Assembly: GCF_020283565.1 (NCBI RefSeq)
Contig: NC_060064.1
Coordinates: 29,098,337 to 29,162,336, forward strand
From: Trifolium pratense
Lineage: Eukaryota; Streptophyta; Magnoliopsida; Fabales; Fabaceae
Length of the DNA: 64,000 nucleotides
Reading direction: 5' to 3'
The notes below the pieces were generated by a model. The model saw only the letters and a list, made by a program, of their open reading frames with translations, made no database searches and was not told where the DNA came from. Shown piece by piece: positions 33,861 to 47,235 of this stretch; the first letter of the stretch is position 1; every line of letters starts with the position of its first letter. A program made the position numbers and the translations under genes.

Positions 33861-34721
33861 CTCTGCAATATGTGTGTGTGTGTGATGCTTCTTGTTGCGC
33901 CAACAAAATCAACTCCTCGTTCAAGTTGCGGGACTATCATTCCTTCGGTCCTTCCTTTTTCTCCAAGTCCTCCCCTCCCTCCCAACAATAGCCTAAGATC
34001 GTTTAAAAATTCTAAATGATTTTGAATTCAATTATAATGATTAAATCATAACGGAGAATTTGGTCGTTGTATCGTTTGTATCATCCAGTTGCATCCTCCT
34101 GAAAGAAAAACAATGTTACTAAATAAAAAACATCATGATAGACCGATCTAAACCGCAAGTAATTTTATATTTAGATCGGTTAAAATTTTGCCTCAAAAAC
34201 CAATCTAAATTAAGTAATTTTTTTTTGTTACATATGGGTTAAGTAAATTTATTGTTCTTAAAAGTGTGGCAAATTTTTATTTTAGTCCCTAAAAATAAAA
34301 ATAGATATTTTCATCTTGCTTAATGAAATGCTTTGAGTGTTTGTTTGTCAAACAAAAGTACCTACAGAGTTGTAAAGAGATTTTCTAAATTTTTTATGAT
34401 TATTATATATGGGGTTTAGAGTGTTACATAAAATATTGTTCTTATTTTATGATTTTCTCTTTCCTAATATGAAAGGTTATAATTAAGATATTGAAATATT
34501 GTTAAGAAAAATAATGAATCTTGTACTAAAGGTTCTGAAGAGGCAAATTAATACATTGTGGTACTTTAAAGACATATAATAATTATAAGAAAAAAATTGA
34601 ACTCTTTTTACAACTCTATAAGTACTTAAAACTATTTAATTAATGTGAGAAGAACATGAGCTTTATAAATTGAAAAGTGATAAAATAAAATTCTATCTAA
34701 TACATGCAAAGAGTGAAAAAT

Positions 34722-35009
34722 ATGAACAAAATTTTCAAGTTTGTTTATGTTATGCTAATCCTTCATTCCCTATTTCTTGTTTCAACACAACAACCATTTA
34801 TAGGTAATAAACCAATTTTATCGTCTTTTCAAATTTCCTTCTTTACTTTGTACAAAATATTTTATCCCATTTTAATAACATTGTTTTTTTCTCTTATTAT
34901 TACAGTTCTCATTCCATGTAAAACTGATCGTGATTGTCCAACATCTCCCAAGAAATTGAACATGTCACGTCCTAAAAAACTGAGGTGTCGTGATGGTTTA
35001 TGTGTATGA
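34722..35009 (+). CDS. NCR peptide gene, 4 cysteines (third locus)
   Basis: Exons 34722-34803 and 34906-35009 with a 102-bp phase-1 intron; 61 residues. I use the ATG at 34722 (MNKIFKFVYVM), which aligns with the family, and not the in-frame ATG 18 bp upstream. The mature part has C-x5-C-x16-C-x4-C and about nine basic against three acidic residues, more cationic than its paralogs. The intron remains open, so a read-through frame of 101 codons exists, but family structure and the TTATTACAG acceptor favour splicing. Clearly diverged from 15892/28873, hence an older duplicate. TATA-like TTATAAAT at 34663-34670. Confidence 0.88.
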   Translation: MNKIFKFVYVMLILHSLFLVSTQQPFIGNKPILSSFQISFFTLYKIFYPILITLFFSLIITVLIPCKTDRDCPTSPKKLNMSRPKKLRCRDGLCV

Positions 35010-35489
35010 CGATAATTATAAAGCTCTATCGATTATATGATTGGCAGACCCAAAAGAATTTAAAAAAAAAAAAATCACACTACTAGAATATTCCACAATT
35101 TCTTATTTAGTTATTGTGATCACCTATTAAATGAATTTTCTTTTACCTGTTTTAATTTCATATACTTTGTTAGTTTTGTACTTAAGATGATGCAAGTGAA
35201 ATGACATAAACCATGAAAAATATTATCTATATTTTCTTCTTCTATATGTTATAATTTTGATAAGTGGTATTCATTCATGCATATCCAATTTTCTTTCTAG
35301 TTAAGTTGAAAATTAGTTTTCATATTAGTTTTGAGCCTATAATTATATATTTATGTCGTAATATTGATACACGATTTTTGTTCAAAAAAAAAAATATCGA
35401 TGCACTATTTGTTTTTCTCACTTTCAATTGATATTACTCGTTTGTTTTATGTTTTTCAACATCCTCAGATTCTTTGTTTCCTAATAAAT

Positions 35490-36840
35490 GATATGGAAAA
35501 TTAAAAGTCACTACAAAATTATAATAAGTTATGTATGAAAATTTAATTAAGATAAGTTTTTATAATTGTGTGAAGAAACCATAACGAGAATCATTTCCTA
35601 CAATCTAAAGATTTTAATTTAACAGTTGAATTAGTAAAATTTTATGCTTGAAATAGTTAACAACAAATTAAACGCATGTTTGTATGAAGCTAACTTGCTT
35701 CATGAAATCACGACCAATAATATAGCTTTGGAACACGAGAATGAAAAAAGAAAACGCATAACCAAACATAGACTAAGACGTGTAAAATACTTTTCTCTGT
35801 GCAATTAAGATTTGTTACTATAGCTAATCTATTAGAATTTCGCCCGTTGGTTGCAATAAAGCGGAAATTGATTCTCTGCATCTGTTGATTACAATGGAAC
35901 ATTTTTTCTCAGTGATCACAAGACATTGAGATACAATGCATCAACTTGTAAACTATTTTCTAAATGCCTATTTTCTTTCGTTTCATTTTTCATTGTACAT
36001 AAGTAACTTTTACCATCATAACTCTTGTTTAAACTATATTAGTTCGACTGTAATTGAGCATATTATCTCAATGGACACAAGCACACACTTATGAGTTATG
36101 ACTCATAAGCAGATGAGCATTTTGATTATCCGACACCAGACCAGATTTCAACAATTTATAGTTGAGAGAGTGAATTCAGTTTTGGCGCAGGCTAAACCGC
36201 ATTTGAGTTTGAAGGGATCGAATTTGACTTCAATACTACTTAATCTTTAGCTCTGATAAGAGGATGGGAACCATTTTGACAAGAAATAGTGTTTCGTTTC
36301 TAGAATCACCAAAAAGAAGCCATAACATGGAATATGCATTAATGCCATCAACAAGTACCTACAGTTCAAAAGAAAATCGATTAAGCATATTATTCACAGA
36401 AATATTGAAAAGTGAGAGGAAAATGAGGGTTTTAGGAAACAGCCATGGTCCTTAAATATGTTGAGCAGTTCGGTACTCAAATGTGTCTTCTGTTAGTTAT
36501 TTTTTTCCTCGAATATGTTTTCTGTTTGTCAGTTTGGTCCATAAAATTACAAACTAAAAACAAACTCAAGGACAAAATGATTGTTTCAAAAAAAAAAAAA
36601 AAACAAACGAACAAAATGATTGCTTACTCTATAATGACGCCGTCTCACACATTTATGGACAAAAATGATTTTTTAGTCTATAATCCAAGATTCCTCGACG
36701 CAGAAGCGTGGTTTCGATAGCTAAAGTAATGCCCTCAAAATTGATTCTAAACAAAGTTCTCATTCTGTTTCGTGATTTTTCACTTTAATATTGTACAAAA
36801 AATCATCACTAGAATAAAACCTTACATCAAGTGTCGAGTA
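35490..36840 (+). other. Diverged fourth segment of the duplicated unit
   Basis: Shares GATAAGTTTTTATAATT, AACGCATAACCAAACATAGAC and CAATAAAGCGGAAAT with the spacer 8353-9040, and TTTTGACAAGAAATAGTGTTTCG with copy 1 at 12210. Identity is lower and order is compressed. The 91-codon frame at 36445 is not convincing. The segment abuts the truncated 3' end of the membrane-protein gene. Confidence 0.65.
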
Positions 36841-36912
36841 TCATGCAATATGAATTCCGCTTCATCGTTTAATTTGAAAAATTATTTAGTACTGAAGAAT
36901 AAAATAGCATAC

Positions 36913-39900
36913 CACAAAGGTGCATAAGGCGCTGACAAATCAAGAAATGGGTAAGGCCACCTGTAAGAATGTGAATAGTCAGTCACCATTGTCAGTTAAA
37001 CTATGTCCGCAAAATTTGACATGAAAATATATGGCATTTGATTACCAAATTGACACGCAAGCATGAATTATCCACTGAAAAATGACGTAAACACCTGTCC
37101 ATATCACAAAGAAAGACATCCCAGACCAAGGTATTCGCTGAAACGTGTAGGTTAAACATAATTTAACATCGGATTTTTGCAATCATTCCAAATAAGAATT
37201 CTGAGAAGTTCATGAAAATATTTACCATGCAATTTAAAGCTGCATCGCTAAGGAGCAAAACTAAATTTACAGTATGCATGTTCACTGTCATCTACACAAG
37301 GAGGAGAAAATGATAAGACTAAATCATAGGACAAGTAATAGAAGAAATAAGCGGAGAAATAAAGAAGAGACTGTCATGGAAATAAATTATATTAAGACCA
37401 AAATAAAAAATCTACTTTTTATGTTGAAAAATCTTAAATTTACATTGATTATCCCAAAGGCAATATATTCAATGTTACAAGTATGCAGGTCCTGACATTG
37501 ATTATTGTTAAAATTCGGGCACATTTCATAACTTGTCCCCAAAAAATGGTTAAAGGTGAGGACTGCTTAAGCCCTGTAAGCACTTCAAAGACCCTATTTA
37601 TAGGCGATAGGAACGAAACCCACCCCCTCAACCGGCATACTAAAGATGGTGTACCACTGCAATTAAGGCAAATGAACTATATCTCAATAACAGAGTGCAG
37701 GGTGGCCACGATGAAGGCCAATATTTCAACACTCTCCCTCAAACTTAGACTCAATGGTCCTATAGGGTGGACTATGAGAAAATCCCAACAATGAAATTAT
37801 ATATGGGCCTAACTCATCCTCACAAAATTGGCTTGTAAGGTGAGGGTTGCCCAAGCTATATAAACGCTACACAGGCCATATCTCTAAGCAATGTGGGACT
37901 AAATCCACCCTTTCACACCCAACACAAAGGTGTTGGAGGCTGCAATGAAGGCAACCCAAATGCCACAATTAGGCGGAATTTCCAACATATATATTGATCC
38001 AAAGACGTAATTTTGATGCCAAAAGAAAACATATTAATTTGAGATTCACAGCAGATGTGCCTTTACGTAGCGTGCAAGAATACATGTATGTCAAATAAAA
38101 TGCTTAACGTTAATAAACATAAAATGCTAGTATCATAAATAGTAGCACGGAACAAGAGAGTATAACTGTATAAGTATGATTTCCAGTTAAAATTGCTACT
38201 CACAAAGTTTAAATCATAATCTCTCAGGGTAAGAAATGGAAAAATCATGATCCAATATACGCAATCCGTAAGCATGACTGCTCCTGCACTAATCTGTTTA
38301 CAAACACAATGAAACATATTAAAATCAAGGAAAAGTTAGGCAATATTGTAATCATTGCGAACAGATGTTAAATTCTCTAAATTATCAAAAAGGATGTGAA
38401 GTTCAGGTATTGAGTTGAACTTGATTAACATGCAAAAGTATCTGAATTTTCATCCAATTTGTGTCTTTCTATTCAATTCTTGTTGATACCTGGAATAAAA
38501 TTCGAAAAATGTAACTCCAAACGGGTGCAATTTGATTGTTTTGTATGTTACTGTGAGGATCGGCAACGCATTCCGTTCTAGATACATTTGCGGCATCCTG
38601 GTGTGGGAGAGGCATATACGGACCTTGCTCTGCATCTATTCTAGCAATATTATCATTAAAGGCGGTGTCTGTTGATTTTTTATACATATAACATCCATAC
38701 ACTGATAACATAGATGCACACTACAAAAAGAAAGTTCAAATTGTGAGACATATGTCAAGATTTCAGAAATTAAAATTCATGTTAACCTTTTCCTGATTAC
38801 TATATTTTCAAATGTAAAAATCAACACAAAGTCGCAAAATGAGATGTATGAATAGGATTAGTTCAATCAAATGATTCCATGGAAAATCAAGAGACATACC
38901 CCAAAATAAATTGTAACCAGAGTGAAGGTCCACCTGAAAGAAATCCAAAGTAACCATAACCAAAAATTCGAAACAAATGGCAAAGAAATGGAAGACATTG
39001 AAACGAGTAAGAGAAAAACTAAGAGCATCTTCAATGCTAGAACCAAAATTGAGTTCTTAACATTATTTCATTGGGACCAAAGATGCCACATGAGATTTAA
39101 GAACACTTACTTATTATTAGTCTAATGCAGGAACCATATAAGCGTTCTTAAGATACTTTATAGGGTCTCACAGTTGACCCACTTTTTGGCCTACGAACCG
39201 TCCCACTATGGGAACTCTTTGTACGTACTTTTGTGATGTCACTCAACTCCAATGCTGGGGAGAAAAAAAGGAGTGTTCTTAATTGTTCTTAAAATTTTAG
39301 AACACTTCATCGGAGTTGGTCTAAGGCTCTATTCGGTAGTTAGGCGGGGAGGGGCTACCTTATTTGAGAGTATTATAAAACACATTGAAAGGGTTTGAAG
39401 AATTTATTTAAGCCCTCAAAATCCTCCTCCAATGCATATTTTGAGTTCTACCATATTAGGAAACTTTTGTATTATGAAGAAAAATAAACTCCTCGTTCAA
39501 GTTCCGGGACTATCCTTCGTTCCTTCCTATTTCACCAAGTCCTCCCCTCCCTCCCAAACTCTCAAACATAACCTAAGACCGCTTAAAAATTCTAAATGGT
39601 TTTGAATTCAATTATGATGATTAAATCAAAACAGAGAATTTGGTTACTAGTACATCGTTAAATCATCGAGTAAGAAAACTAGGTACCAAGTCGCCAAATC
39701 TATGTAACCATAGTAAGCATGACAAGACCTGCAAGTAAATCAAGTACATAAAGATAGATGACAACAAATAGGAAATACTCACTGAGTGTAATAGTAAAAT
39801 GTTCGGCCACCACTGACATGAATTTTAGCAATTAGCGATGCCAAAAGAGAAGAGAATGAAATAACTCGAAAAGCTAGCAAACAAGCAGGGTGAATGTCCT

Positions 39901-40111
39901 TAAGGCATGGTTTCCATGCTTCATCGCCACACAAATTCCTGTCTTGATGGTTTTCTCCTTTGTCAAATGTTAGGTTCCTTGAACTTTCACGCTTCCATAT
40001 TGTTAGACACGCAAGAACCATAGGCAGCAAAACAGAAACTACACATACATAGACCCTCCAATTTAACCAATAACTGAGGGTCGTCGTATCGGTTGTATCG
40101 TCCAGTTGCAT
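36913..40111 (-). CDS. Multi-pass plant membrane protein gene, 3' end missing
   Basis: Seven exons are read on the minus strand: 39783-40111, 38900-38933, 38490-38720, 38204-38293, 37226-37291, 37046-37137 and 36913-36960, all with GT..AG borders and matching phases. The product has several hydrophobic segments and motifs SYWLNWRV, CLKDIHPACLLAFRV, GGRTFYYYTQWTFTLVTIYFG, AGAVMLTDCVYW, DAALN, VIFQWIIHACVSIWWPYPFLDLS. These match the conserved, functionally uncharacterised Arabidopsis family that I associate with At1g10660/At2g47115/At5g62960 (from memory). The family ends in a further membrane segment after PLW; the last exon is not found here. Read-through of the final donor gives a stop at 36882. 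An untranslated first exon probably lies at 41270-41340. Three fragments of exon 1 occur upstream. Confidence 0.85.
37470..37990 (-). mobile_element. TRIM-like pair of short LTRs in an intron
   Basis: On the minus strand two diverged blocks both start TGTTG(G)AAAT (37987 and 37731) and share GTGG(A/G)TTT..TCC, a TATATAG/TATAAATAG box, GCTTAAGCA/GCTTGGGCA and CCTCACCTT..AA. They are separated by about 60 bp that end in TTTGAGGGAGAG, like a polypurine tract. This fits a terminal-repeat retrotransposon in miniature. No clear primer site is seen, so the assignment is tentative. Confidence 0.5.
39023..39321. mobile_element. Tourist-like MITE in the membrane-protein gene intron
   Basis: Termini GAGCATCTTCAATG and (reverse) GACCAACTCCGATG are imperfect inverted repeats flanked by TAA on both sides (39020-39022, 39322-39324), as in PIF/Harbinger insertions. 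299 bp, non-coding. Confidence 0.65.
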
Positions 40112-40315
40112 CCTCCTGAAAGAAAAACAATGTTACTAAATGAATAAAATCATGATAGAAAACCAATGCCACTAAATTACATAAGTTCTTCCAAAATACA
40201 TCTTTTGCTGCAACTGAGAAAGTGGCCACCATATAAGTGTTTACAGTACATATTCATAAATCTCCACAAATGTTAACTCAATAATCATGATTTCTATCAT
40301 GTATGGTTTTTTTTT

Positions 40316-40692
40316 AATTTTAAGTAAACCACCAAATTAGTCTTTGACTCTGTAAAACATCTTCAAATAGATCGCTGATGTTACAAATATTTCAAAAAGG
40401 TTCCTGATTTTGTTAAACTGTCAAATTAGTCCCTATGTTTCCACTTACTATCAATTTAGTCCTTATATTTTTCAACTTACTATCAATTTGGTCCTTAACT
40501 TTCAACAAAAAAAATTGATCCTTAAGTTTATCCACTTATTCTCAATTTAGTCCCTAACATATTTTTTAAAGGACCAATATGAGTAAAATTTAAGAGAGTC
40601 AGAGACCTTTTTGAAATACTCATAAAGTCACAGACCTATTTGGGAGTGTCTTTTATAGAGTCATGGACCGATTTGCTGGTTTACTCATAGTT
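40316..40692. mobile_element. MITE-like element with GTAAACCA termini
   Basis: Ends AGTAAACCACCAAATTAGTC and (reverse) AGTAAACCAGCAAATCGGTC are inverted repeats, both followed by TGACTCT. The interior repeats TTTAGTCCxTA words. No target duplication was found. Confidence 0.5.
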
Positions 40693-41261
40693 TTTTCGGT
40701 TGATACTAGTAGGGTTTTAATTTGTAATCCACAACTGTAACTATAGTCTATGAAGCACGCATACAGACATGGATGCCAGACAATGACACGTCCACACCAA
40801 GACATAATAATTTAAGAAAATGACATAATTCAGTGTAATTATAAGTGTTGGTGTTGTGTCAGTGTCCGATACCGACGCATATCCTACACCAAAATGCACC
40901 TAATCCGAAAAAGTGTCCGTGGTTCATATACTACAACCACAATGTTGTGGTTTCTGCTAAGTTCTAGACACAAAACAGGGCAAAGCTAGCTACAGTACCA
41001 CGACCAAGTGAAATAAAAAGTGATATTTGCAGAATTTTTTAAAAACCAACAATATAACTCTTATTTCCACTAACAATATACAGAATTTAAAATAAAAAAC
41101 AACACATTGAAGCATGAGTACAAAAGGAAATAATAAAGCAAATTTGAACATAGCAAAATGTTTAAAAAATAAGTTAAAGTGTATAAAATTAAATTTATTG
41201 GCATTTTGATGGAGCAAAATAAGTATTATGAAAATAAAAATGAAGAGATGATTAAAGATTG

Positions 41262-41345
41262 GTAACATACGCGCGCAGAGGAGAAGAGAAATGTGAGCGA
41301 TGAAGAAACTGGAAACAACGTGTTGCTTGGAGAAAGAATATTTCT
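41262..41345 (-). promoter_or_regulatory. Probable 5' untranslated exon and promoter end of the membrane-protein gene
   Basis: The minus strand reads a CT-rich leader (TTCTTCATCGCTCACATTTCTCTTCTCC) and then GCGCGC|GTATGTTA, a good donor at about 41270. The first coding exon starts after a CTTTCAG acceptor (about 40116-40122). Inferred from composition and splice signals only. Confidence 0.4.
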
Positions 41346-41370
41346 TTTTTGGTTTTTCTGTTTTTAATTA

Positions 41371-41653
41371 CTTCATCTCCTTACTACAATATATGTTGCT
41401 TCGACACTTTTACACGTATTAAGAAAAGTAATTAGTGTTGTATGGAAAAAAGAGATTATGAGTTGATTAATAAAATTGTCCTACATTTATGATATGAAAA
41501 AAATAAATTGAAAAATAGAAATAAGATAGAGTAATAAATAGTTAAAGGTATAATAGGAAAAATAACATTAAATATTTCATTGGTAATATAAAACGACATA
41601 TATTGTGGTACAAATTTTTCCCCAAAGTAACATATATTGTGCTACGGAGGGAG
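41371..41653. mobile_element. Stowaway-type MITE
   Basis: Termini CTTCATCTCCTTACTACAATATATG and (reverse) CTCCCTCCGTAGCACAATATATG, flanked by TA. 283 bp, no coding capacity. The right end retains the canonical CTCCCTCCG. Confidence 0.8.
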
Positions 41654-41659
41654 TATATT

Positions 41660-42305
41660 TTATTGGATCGGATATGATTTTTTATATGAGGAATGAAAAT
41701 AATGATTTAGATGGTTCGATACCCGTAATTGTATTTGGGAGGGGACGAACCACTTGATTCCAGAACTTGTCCCGAACCGCAATAATGATTTATGAAAAAT
41801 GAAAATGATGATTGATGTCAATTAGCGTTTCCAGGTAGCCTCATTAATTTACACGTAATGTCTTGGATGGAATAAGTGGCACGTGGAATGTAGAAATTTA
41901 TCTACATGCAATGTCATCTCTTCATACTTCAAACTTCACATGCGGGTCAAGTCGAAAAAAATAAATAGGAATATATGATAGGATTGAGTATGATTTTGGT
42001 CATCCTATTTTCACTATAGATTTTAGTTTTGACAAAATATAGATTGATTAGTGTTATTTAATCAGCTGATTGAAATTAGCATGAGTACAAAATATATACG
42101 GAAGGTCGGATTAACACACAAAAATTGTGATGTGATATGTTTTGCCAAACACGTTTTATGTTATCAAGTAAACTTATAATAAATTAATCCAATACTAAGT
42201 TATAAAATAGTTTATATGTACTAAAATAAAAGACAAGAAAAAAATTTCAATTTTGAACTATTACACTTACAAAAAAAATTGACAAATATTCCTTTAATCT
42301 TTTTT
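41660..42305 (+). other. Intergenic, no gene seen
   Basis: AT-rich sequence between two minus-strand genes. No conserved frame or repeat terminus recognised apart from the neighbouring MITE. Confidence 0.5.
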
Positions 42306-42306
42306 A

Positions 42307-42519
42307 TTGCTCCCGAAGGTTCAAATTCTTTGTTTAATACTTTTGTTAATTAGTGTTGGGTGTGTACTTTTTGTAAGAGCCATCAAGATTATTTTGTTTT
42401 TGTTTGAGATGATGATTAGCTTGAAAGTAAACTTTCACAAAAAATTGTTGATGAGGTGGAAAGTTATGAATTTTTTTCTTTTGTTTGTGGTTGTTGATTT
42501 TGTTTTCATGCTTTGGTGA
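42307..42519 (+). pseudogene. LINE reverse-transcriptase fragment
   Basis: The translation contains RAIKIILFLFEMMISLKVNF followed by HK, matching the segment of plant LINE RT after the catalytic domain (xRALxxILxLFExxSGLKVNFHKS). The first residues may be the preceding RT piece after an internal deletion. Short and isolated. Confidence 0.6.
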
Positions 42520-42554
42520 TTACAAGGTGAATATTTTTGTAATTCTTTGTTTCT

Positions 42555-42690
42555 CATTTTAGTGCACATTTTTTTTCACCATCGTCCACTGGACTGCCTA
42601 ATCTAGTTTGAGGGTCATCAAATAGTTCTAGCCCCTTCTAATCGCAATTGCGAGAATAAGTGCTCCTCACAATTTTGTTCCAAATTGTCC
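42555..42690 (-). mobile_element. Degenerate SINE of the second tRNA-derived family
   Basis: Shares CAC(C)GT..ACTG, TCTAGTTTGAGGGTCA and TAGTTCTAGCCCC..TCAATCGCA-type words with 16735-16890, but the B box region has drifted. Confidence 0.5.
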
Positions 42691-43612
42691 AAATACACCA
42701 CACGTCCTAAAAATGTGTTTCTCATAGTCGTTTCTTGTAAAGCTTTATCATAGTTAATCAGTTACAATGAGAAGAACAATTTACAGAAAAGTTGTGGGGA
42801 TTATAGTTTATCAATAACATAATCCACCCAACTCACCGAACAAATTCAATGTACAGATTTTAAATGCACATAATCAAACATTGGCTGATCAGCTGAATTT
42901 TTTTTATGAATTTGTCATCTTTCACACGCACCCTTAATTAGTGTAACCAATCTATTTCGAACTGTTTGATAGATCAGAGAAGCAACCTCTGAACTGTGAA
43001 ACTATTTTAGAACTAAAAACTAGTATTGAACCAGGATCACATTTCAAACTGTTCTAAACAGGTCGGAACCAAGAACCAGTTTTAAAATTGGATTTAAAAC
43101 AAGTCAGTCAAGTAACAGAAGCTATTAGGTTTTGGATGAAAAACCAGTTCAGAAATTAAAACCGGTGTACATAGGCATAGAACCGACACAGTTTGAAAGA
43201 ACTGTTTTCCAGGTAGGTGTTTTTCCGAAACAAACCATGCCCAAACCTTTGGCAAAGTCTGTAAGGATAAATCAGAACTGAAAACTTCAGAAATTGTACT
43301 CTAGACTTGATACTTCTTGTTAGCAGCTTACAACCGGTGCTCGAGTATTAAAATCTCTTAATCATTACTGATCAAGTAACATTCTTACTAGCACTAGTTG
43401 TCAAAATTCATTTTGGGGTGAATTTAGAGGGAAAGTATATCTGTGATCAATACACAACTTCTCAAACTAAATTATTTAATGAGTTGTAGTTTAAACTTCA
43501 AAAGAGAATCATACAATAACAAACGCAAGTTTCAATACTTTGAGTACATCTGCTCTTACTCTAGGGTTTTTATTATACTACTAAACTTTGTAACCACAAA
43601 TCGAGTTCATCT

Positions 43613-45525
<1,913 letters not shown>

Positions 45526-45614
45526 TTTCTGTTATGCTTTTTTTTTTCTTTAACAATTGAGAAACCCTTCAATCAGATACTACTGCTTTCAAGAGACGTG
45601 GCTGGTGAGGCCGT

Positions 45615-45622
45615 TATTTATA
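45615..45622 (-). promoter_or_regulatory. TATA box of the glutaredoxin gene
   Basis: TATAAATA on the minus strand, 90 bp before the ATG. It leaves room for a leader of about 60 bp with a pyrimidine-rich stretch (45536-45556 on the plus strand). Confidence 0.65.
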
Positions 45623-45727
45623 GGGAAAAATATGCGAATTTTTGGGTACGCGTCTCTTTTAAGCCTTTGCTGAGATGGACAATTATGAAATACAGTAGTA
45701 TTTATCCTGTTGCCTACTAAACATTTT

Positions 45728-45973
45728 ACTTTAATTGATAATAAAATTAAGATTTTATTACACTTTTAATCATAAAATTTTTTCCGTTAAGATTTTTAGT
45801 CCATACTTTTCATTTACAAAAAACATATTTAACCATAAAATTAATTCATACTTTAATTGATAATAAAATTAAGATTTTATTACACTTTTAATCATGAAAT
45901 TTTTTCCGTTAAGATTTTTAGTCCATACTTTTCATTTACAAAAAAACATATTTAACCACAAAATTAATTCATT
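45728..45973 (+). repeat. 123-bp direct duplication
   Basis: ACTTTAATTGATAATAAAA starts at 45728 and 45851, and both units run through TTTTTTCCGTTAAGATTTTT to AAAATTAATTCAT with a few changes. The surroundings (to 46320) carry TTTAGTCC(A/C)TACTTTT words common in legume intergenic repeats; no gene. Confidence 0.85.
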
Positions 45974-46394
45974 TATTATCAACACAAAATTAATTCATTT
46001 AATATTTGGTAATGTCTTTTTTTTTTGGTAAGATATTTGGTAATGTCTTTGACAAAATATATTAGCCATTTTCCGTGACCAAAAAAAATGGGTTAAATAT
46101 TTTTTTTGTCCTTATAATTTTCCAGAATTTTCATTTTAATCCTCGAAGATTTTTTTCAAATTTTTTAGTCTTGAAATTTTTTTCAATCAATGATTTTAGT
46201 CCCTACTTTTCTATCACATTTTCTATCAAAAACATATTTAATGCCGTTTTCTATCACATTTTTTTCTATTTGGACAACTTTGAGTATAAATGAAGATGAA
46301 AAGTATAATCCAACCATATAAATAAATATTAGTATACTACGATTAATCTCATAAAAATAGACTCACGTTTCCGTTTGGTCCGTGCTATTGTTTT

Positions 46395-46526
46395 TACCAC
46401 CAATATCTGGCCTACTTAACTATCTAATTTAGTTCGAGCATTAGTTCTGATATCTATTGGTTCCAACCCTCCTAATTATAGTTTTGGGAAATCAAACTGT
46501 GTCTTTTATACCAAGTTCAGCGCTAA
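46395..46526 (-). mobile_element. SINE of the second family at the left edge of the 7.4-kb duplication
   Basis: Contains TTAGTTCGAGCATTAGTTCTGATATC, GGTTCCAACCCTCCTAAT and ACCAAGTTCAGCGC, the words of this family (compare 16735). It stops where homology with the second copy (53899) begins, so it lies at the duplication breakpoint. Confidence 0.55.
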
Positions 46527-46530
46527 TTAA

Positions 46531-46897
46531 TAAATTTTTTGTGGCTCTAGGCAAAGGTCTAGCTTTCCTCCCCCATGGACAAGGCTTGGATTTCTTGTTT
46601 CACCAAATAAGAGGCGAAACAAAAGATTGGTGGGAAGGCGCCAAGGCTAGTTCGGAAGCACAACATCTACGTACCACTTAATTGGGAGACTTTCAAGAAG
46701 GCAAATCTTCAGCAAATATTTTTTTTAATGGCTACAAGATTCAGAAGGAAAATAAAATTGGAGTTTAAGCAAGAGGAAATGAATAGTGAAGACCTAGATG
46801 AATAAATGGAGACAAATCAGAGTGATCTAATGAAAGCTTGACGACAATTGGTATGTCATTTTAATTTTGAGGACGAAACTTCTTCAAGAGAGTAGAG
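46531..46897 (+). pseudogene. Gypsy gag remnant and element end, copy A
   Basis: The translation carries a gag-like KDWWEGAKASSEAQ ... TFKKANLQQIFF, then EFKQEEMNSED after a frameshift. The sequence jumps to TTTTGAGGACGAAACTTCTTC and AGAGTAGAG, matching the polyprotein end and purine tract seen at 340-372. TGTAACATCC (46898) begins an LTR-like sequence. Almost all of gag-pol is deleted. Stops at 46679-46681 and 46768-46770 show it is dead. Confidence 0.65.
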
Positions 46898-47235
46898 TGT
46901 AACATCCTAACTTTAATTAATAAAACTAATATTATTAGAGGTTTTAATTTGAATTAATTAGATGAAGTTAGCAAGAATTAGCAAGTTAAATTACAAGGAA
47001 AGACTTGACAAAAAAAAAAAAAACTAAAGATATAATTGGAATTGAGGATAAGTTAAAGGAATAGTATAGTAATTAAACAGAGATAACAATACTTTGAAAG
47101 TCATTTTTTTTCAGCAAAACAACTCTCTCTTCTCCCACCAAACTCAGATTTTCCATCTAATCTTCATCACAAGCCTGGCATGCAACATTTCCATAACCCT
47201 AAACCTTAAACTGTTGTTAGAAGGAGAAATTGAAG
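46898..47235 (+). mobile_element. LTR-like sequence after the gag remnant, copy A
   Basis: TGTAACATCC at the left resembles gypsy LTR starts in this window. No right terminus is visible before the next element; the LTR is presumably incomplete. Confidence 0.4.

Larger units (their letters stand above)
32328..34140 (+). repeat. Segmental duplication, copy 3 (partial)
   Basis: Continues from copy 2 without the LINE and LARD. The spacer, copia fragment and gene-flank words match copies 1 and 2, but the exon-1 copy of the membrane-protein gene is almost fully deleted: sequence jumps near 34062 from its intron side to TTGTATCATCCAGTTGCATCC, which holds the ATG. From about 34390 it matches the NCR upstream region, so the minus-strand NCR gene and LINEs of copies 1 and 2 are absent. 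Confidence 0.85.

Noticed and set aside
34704..34721. Upstream in-frame ATG for the third NCR gene
   Set aside because: The sequence before MNKIFKF is not conserved in the other NCR genes, whose start aligns with 34722.
39987..40232. 81-codon minus-strand frame MVATFSV...
   Set aside because: Overlaps exon 1 of the membrane-protein gene in another frame and spans its splice acceptor.
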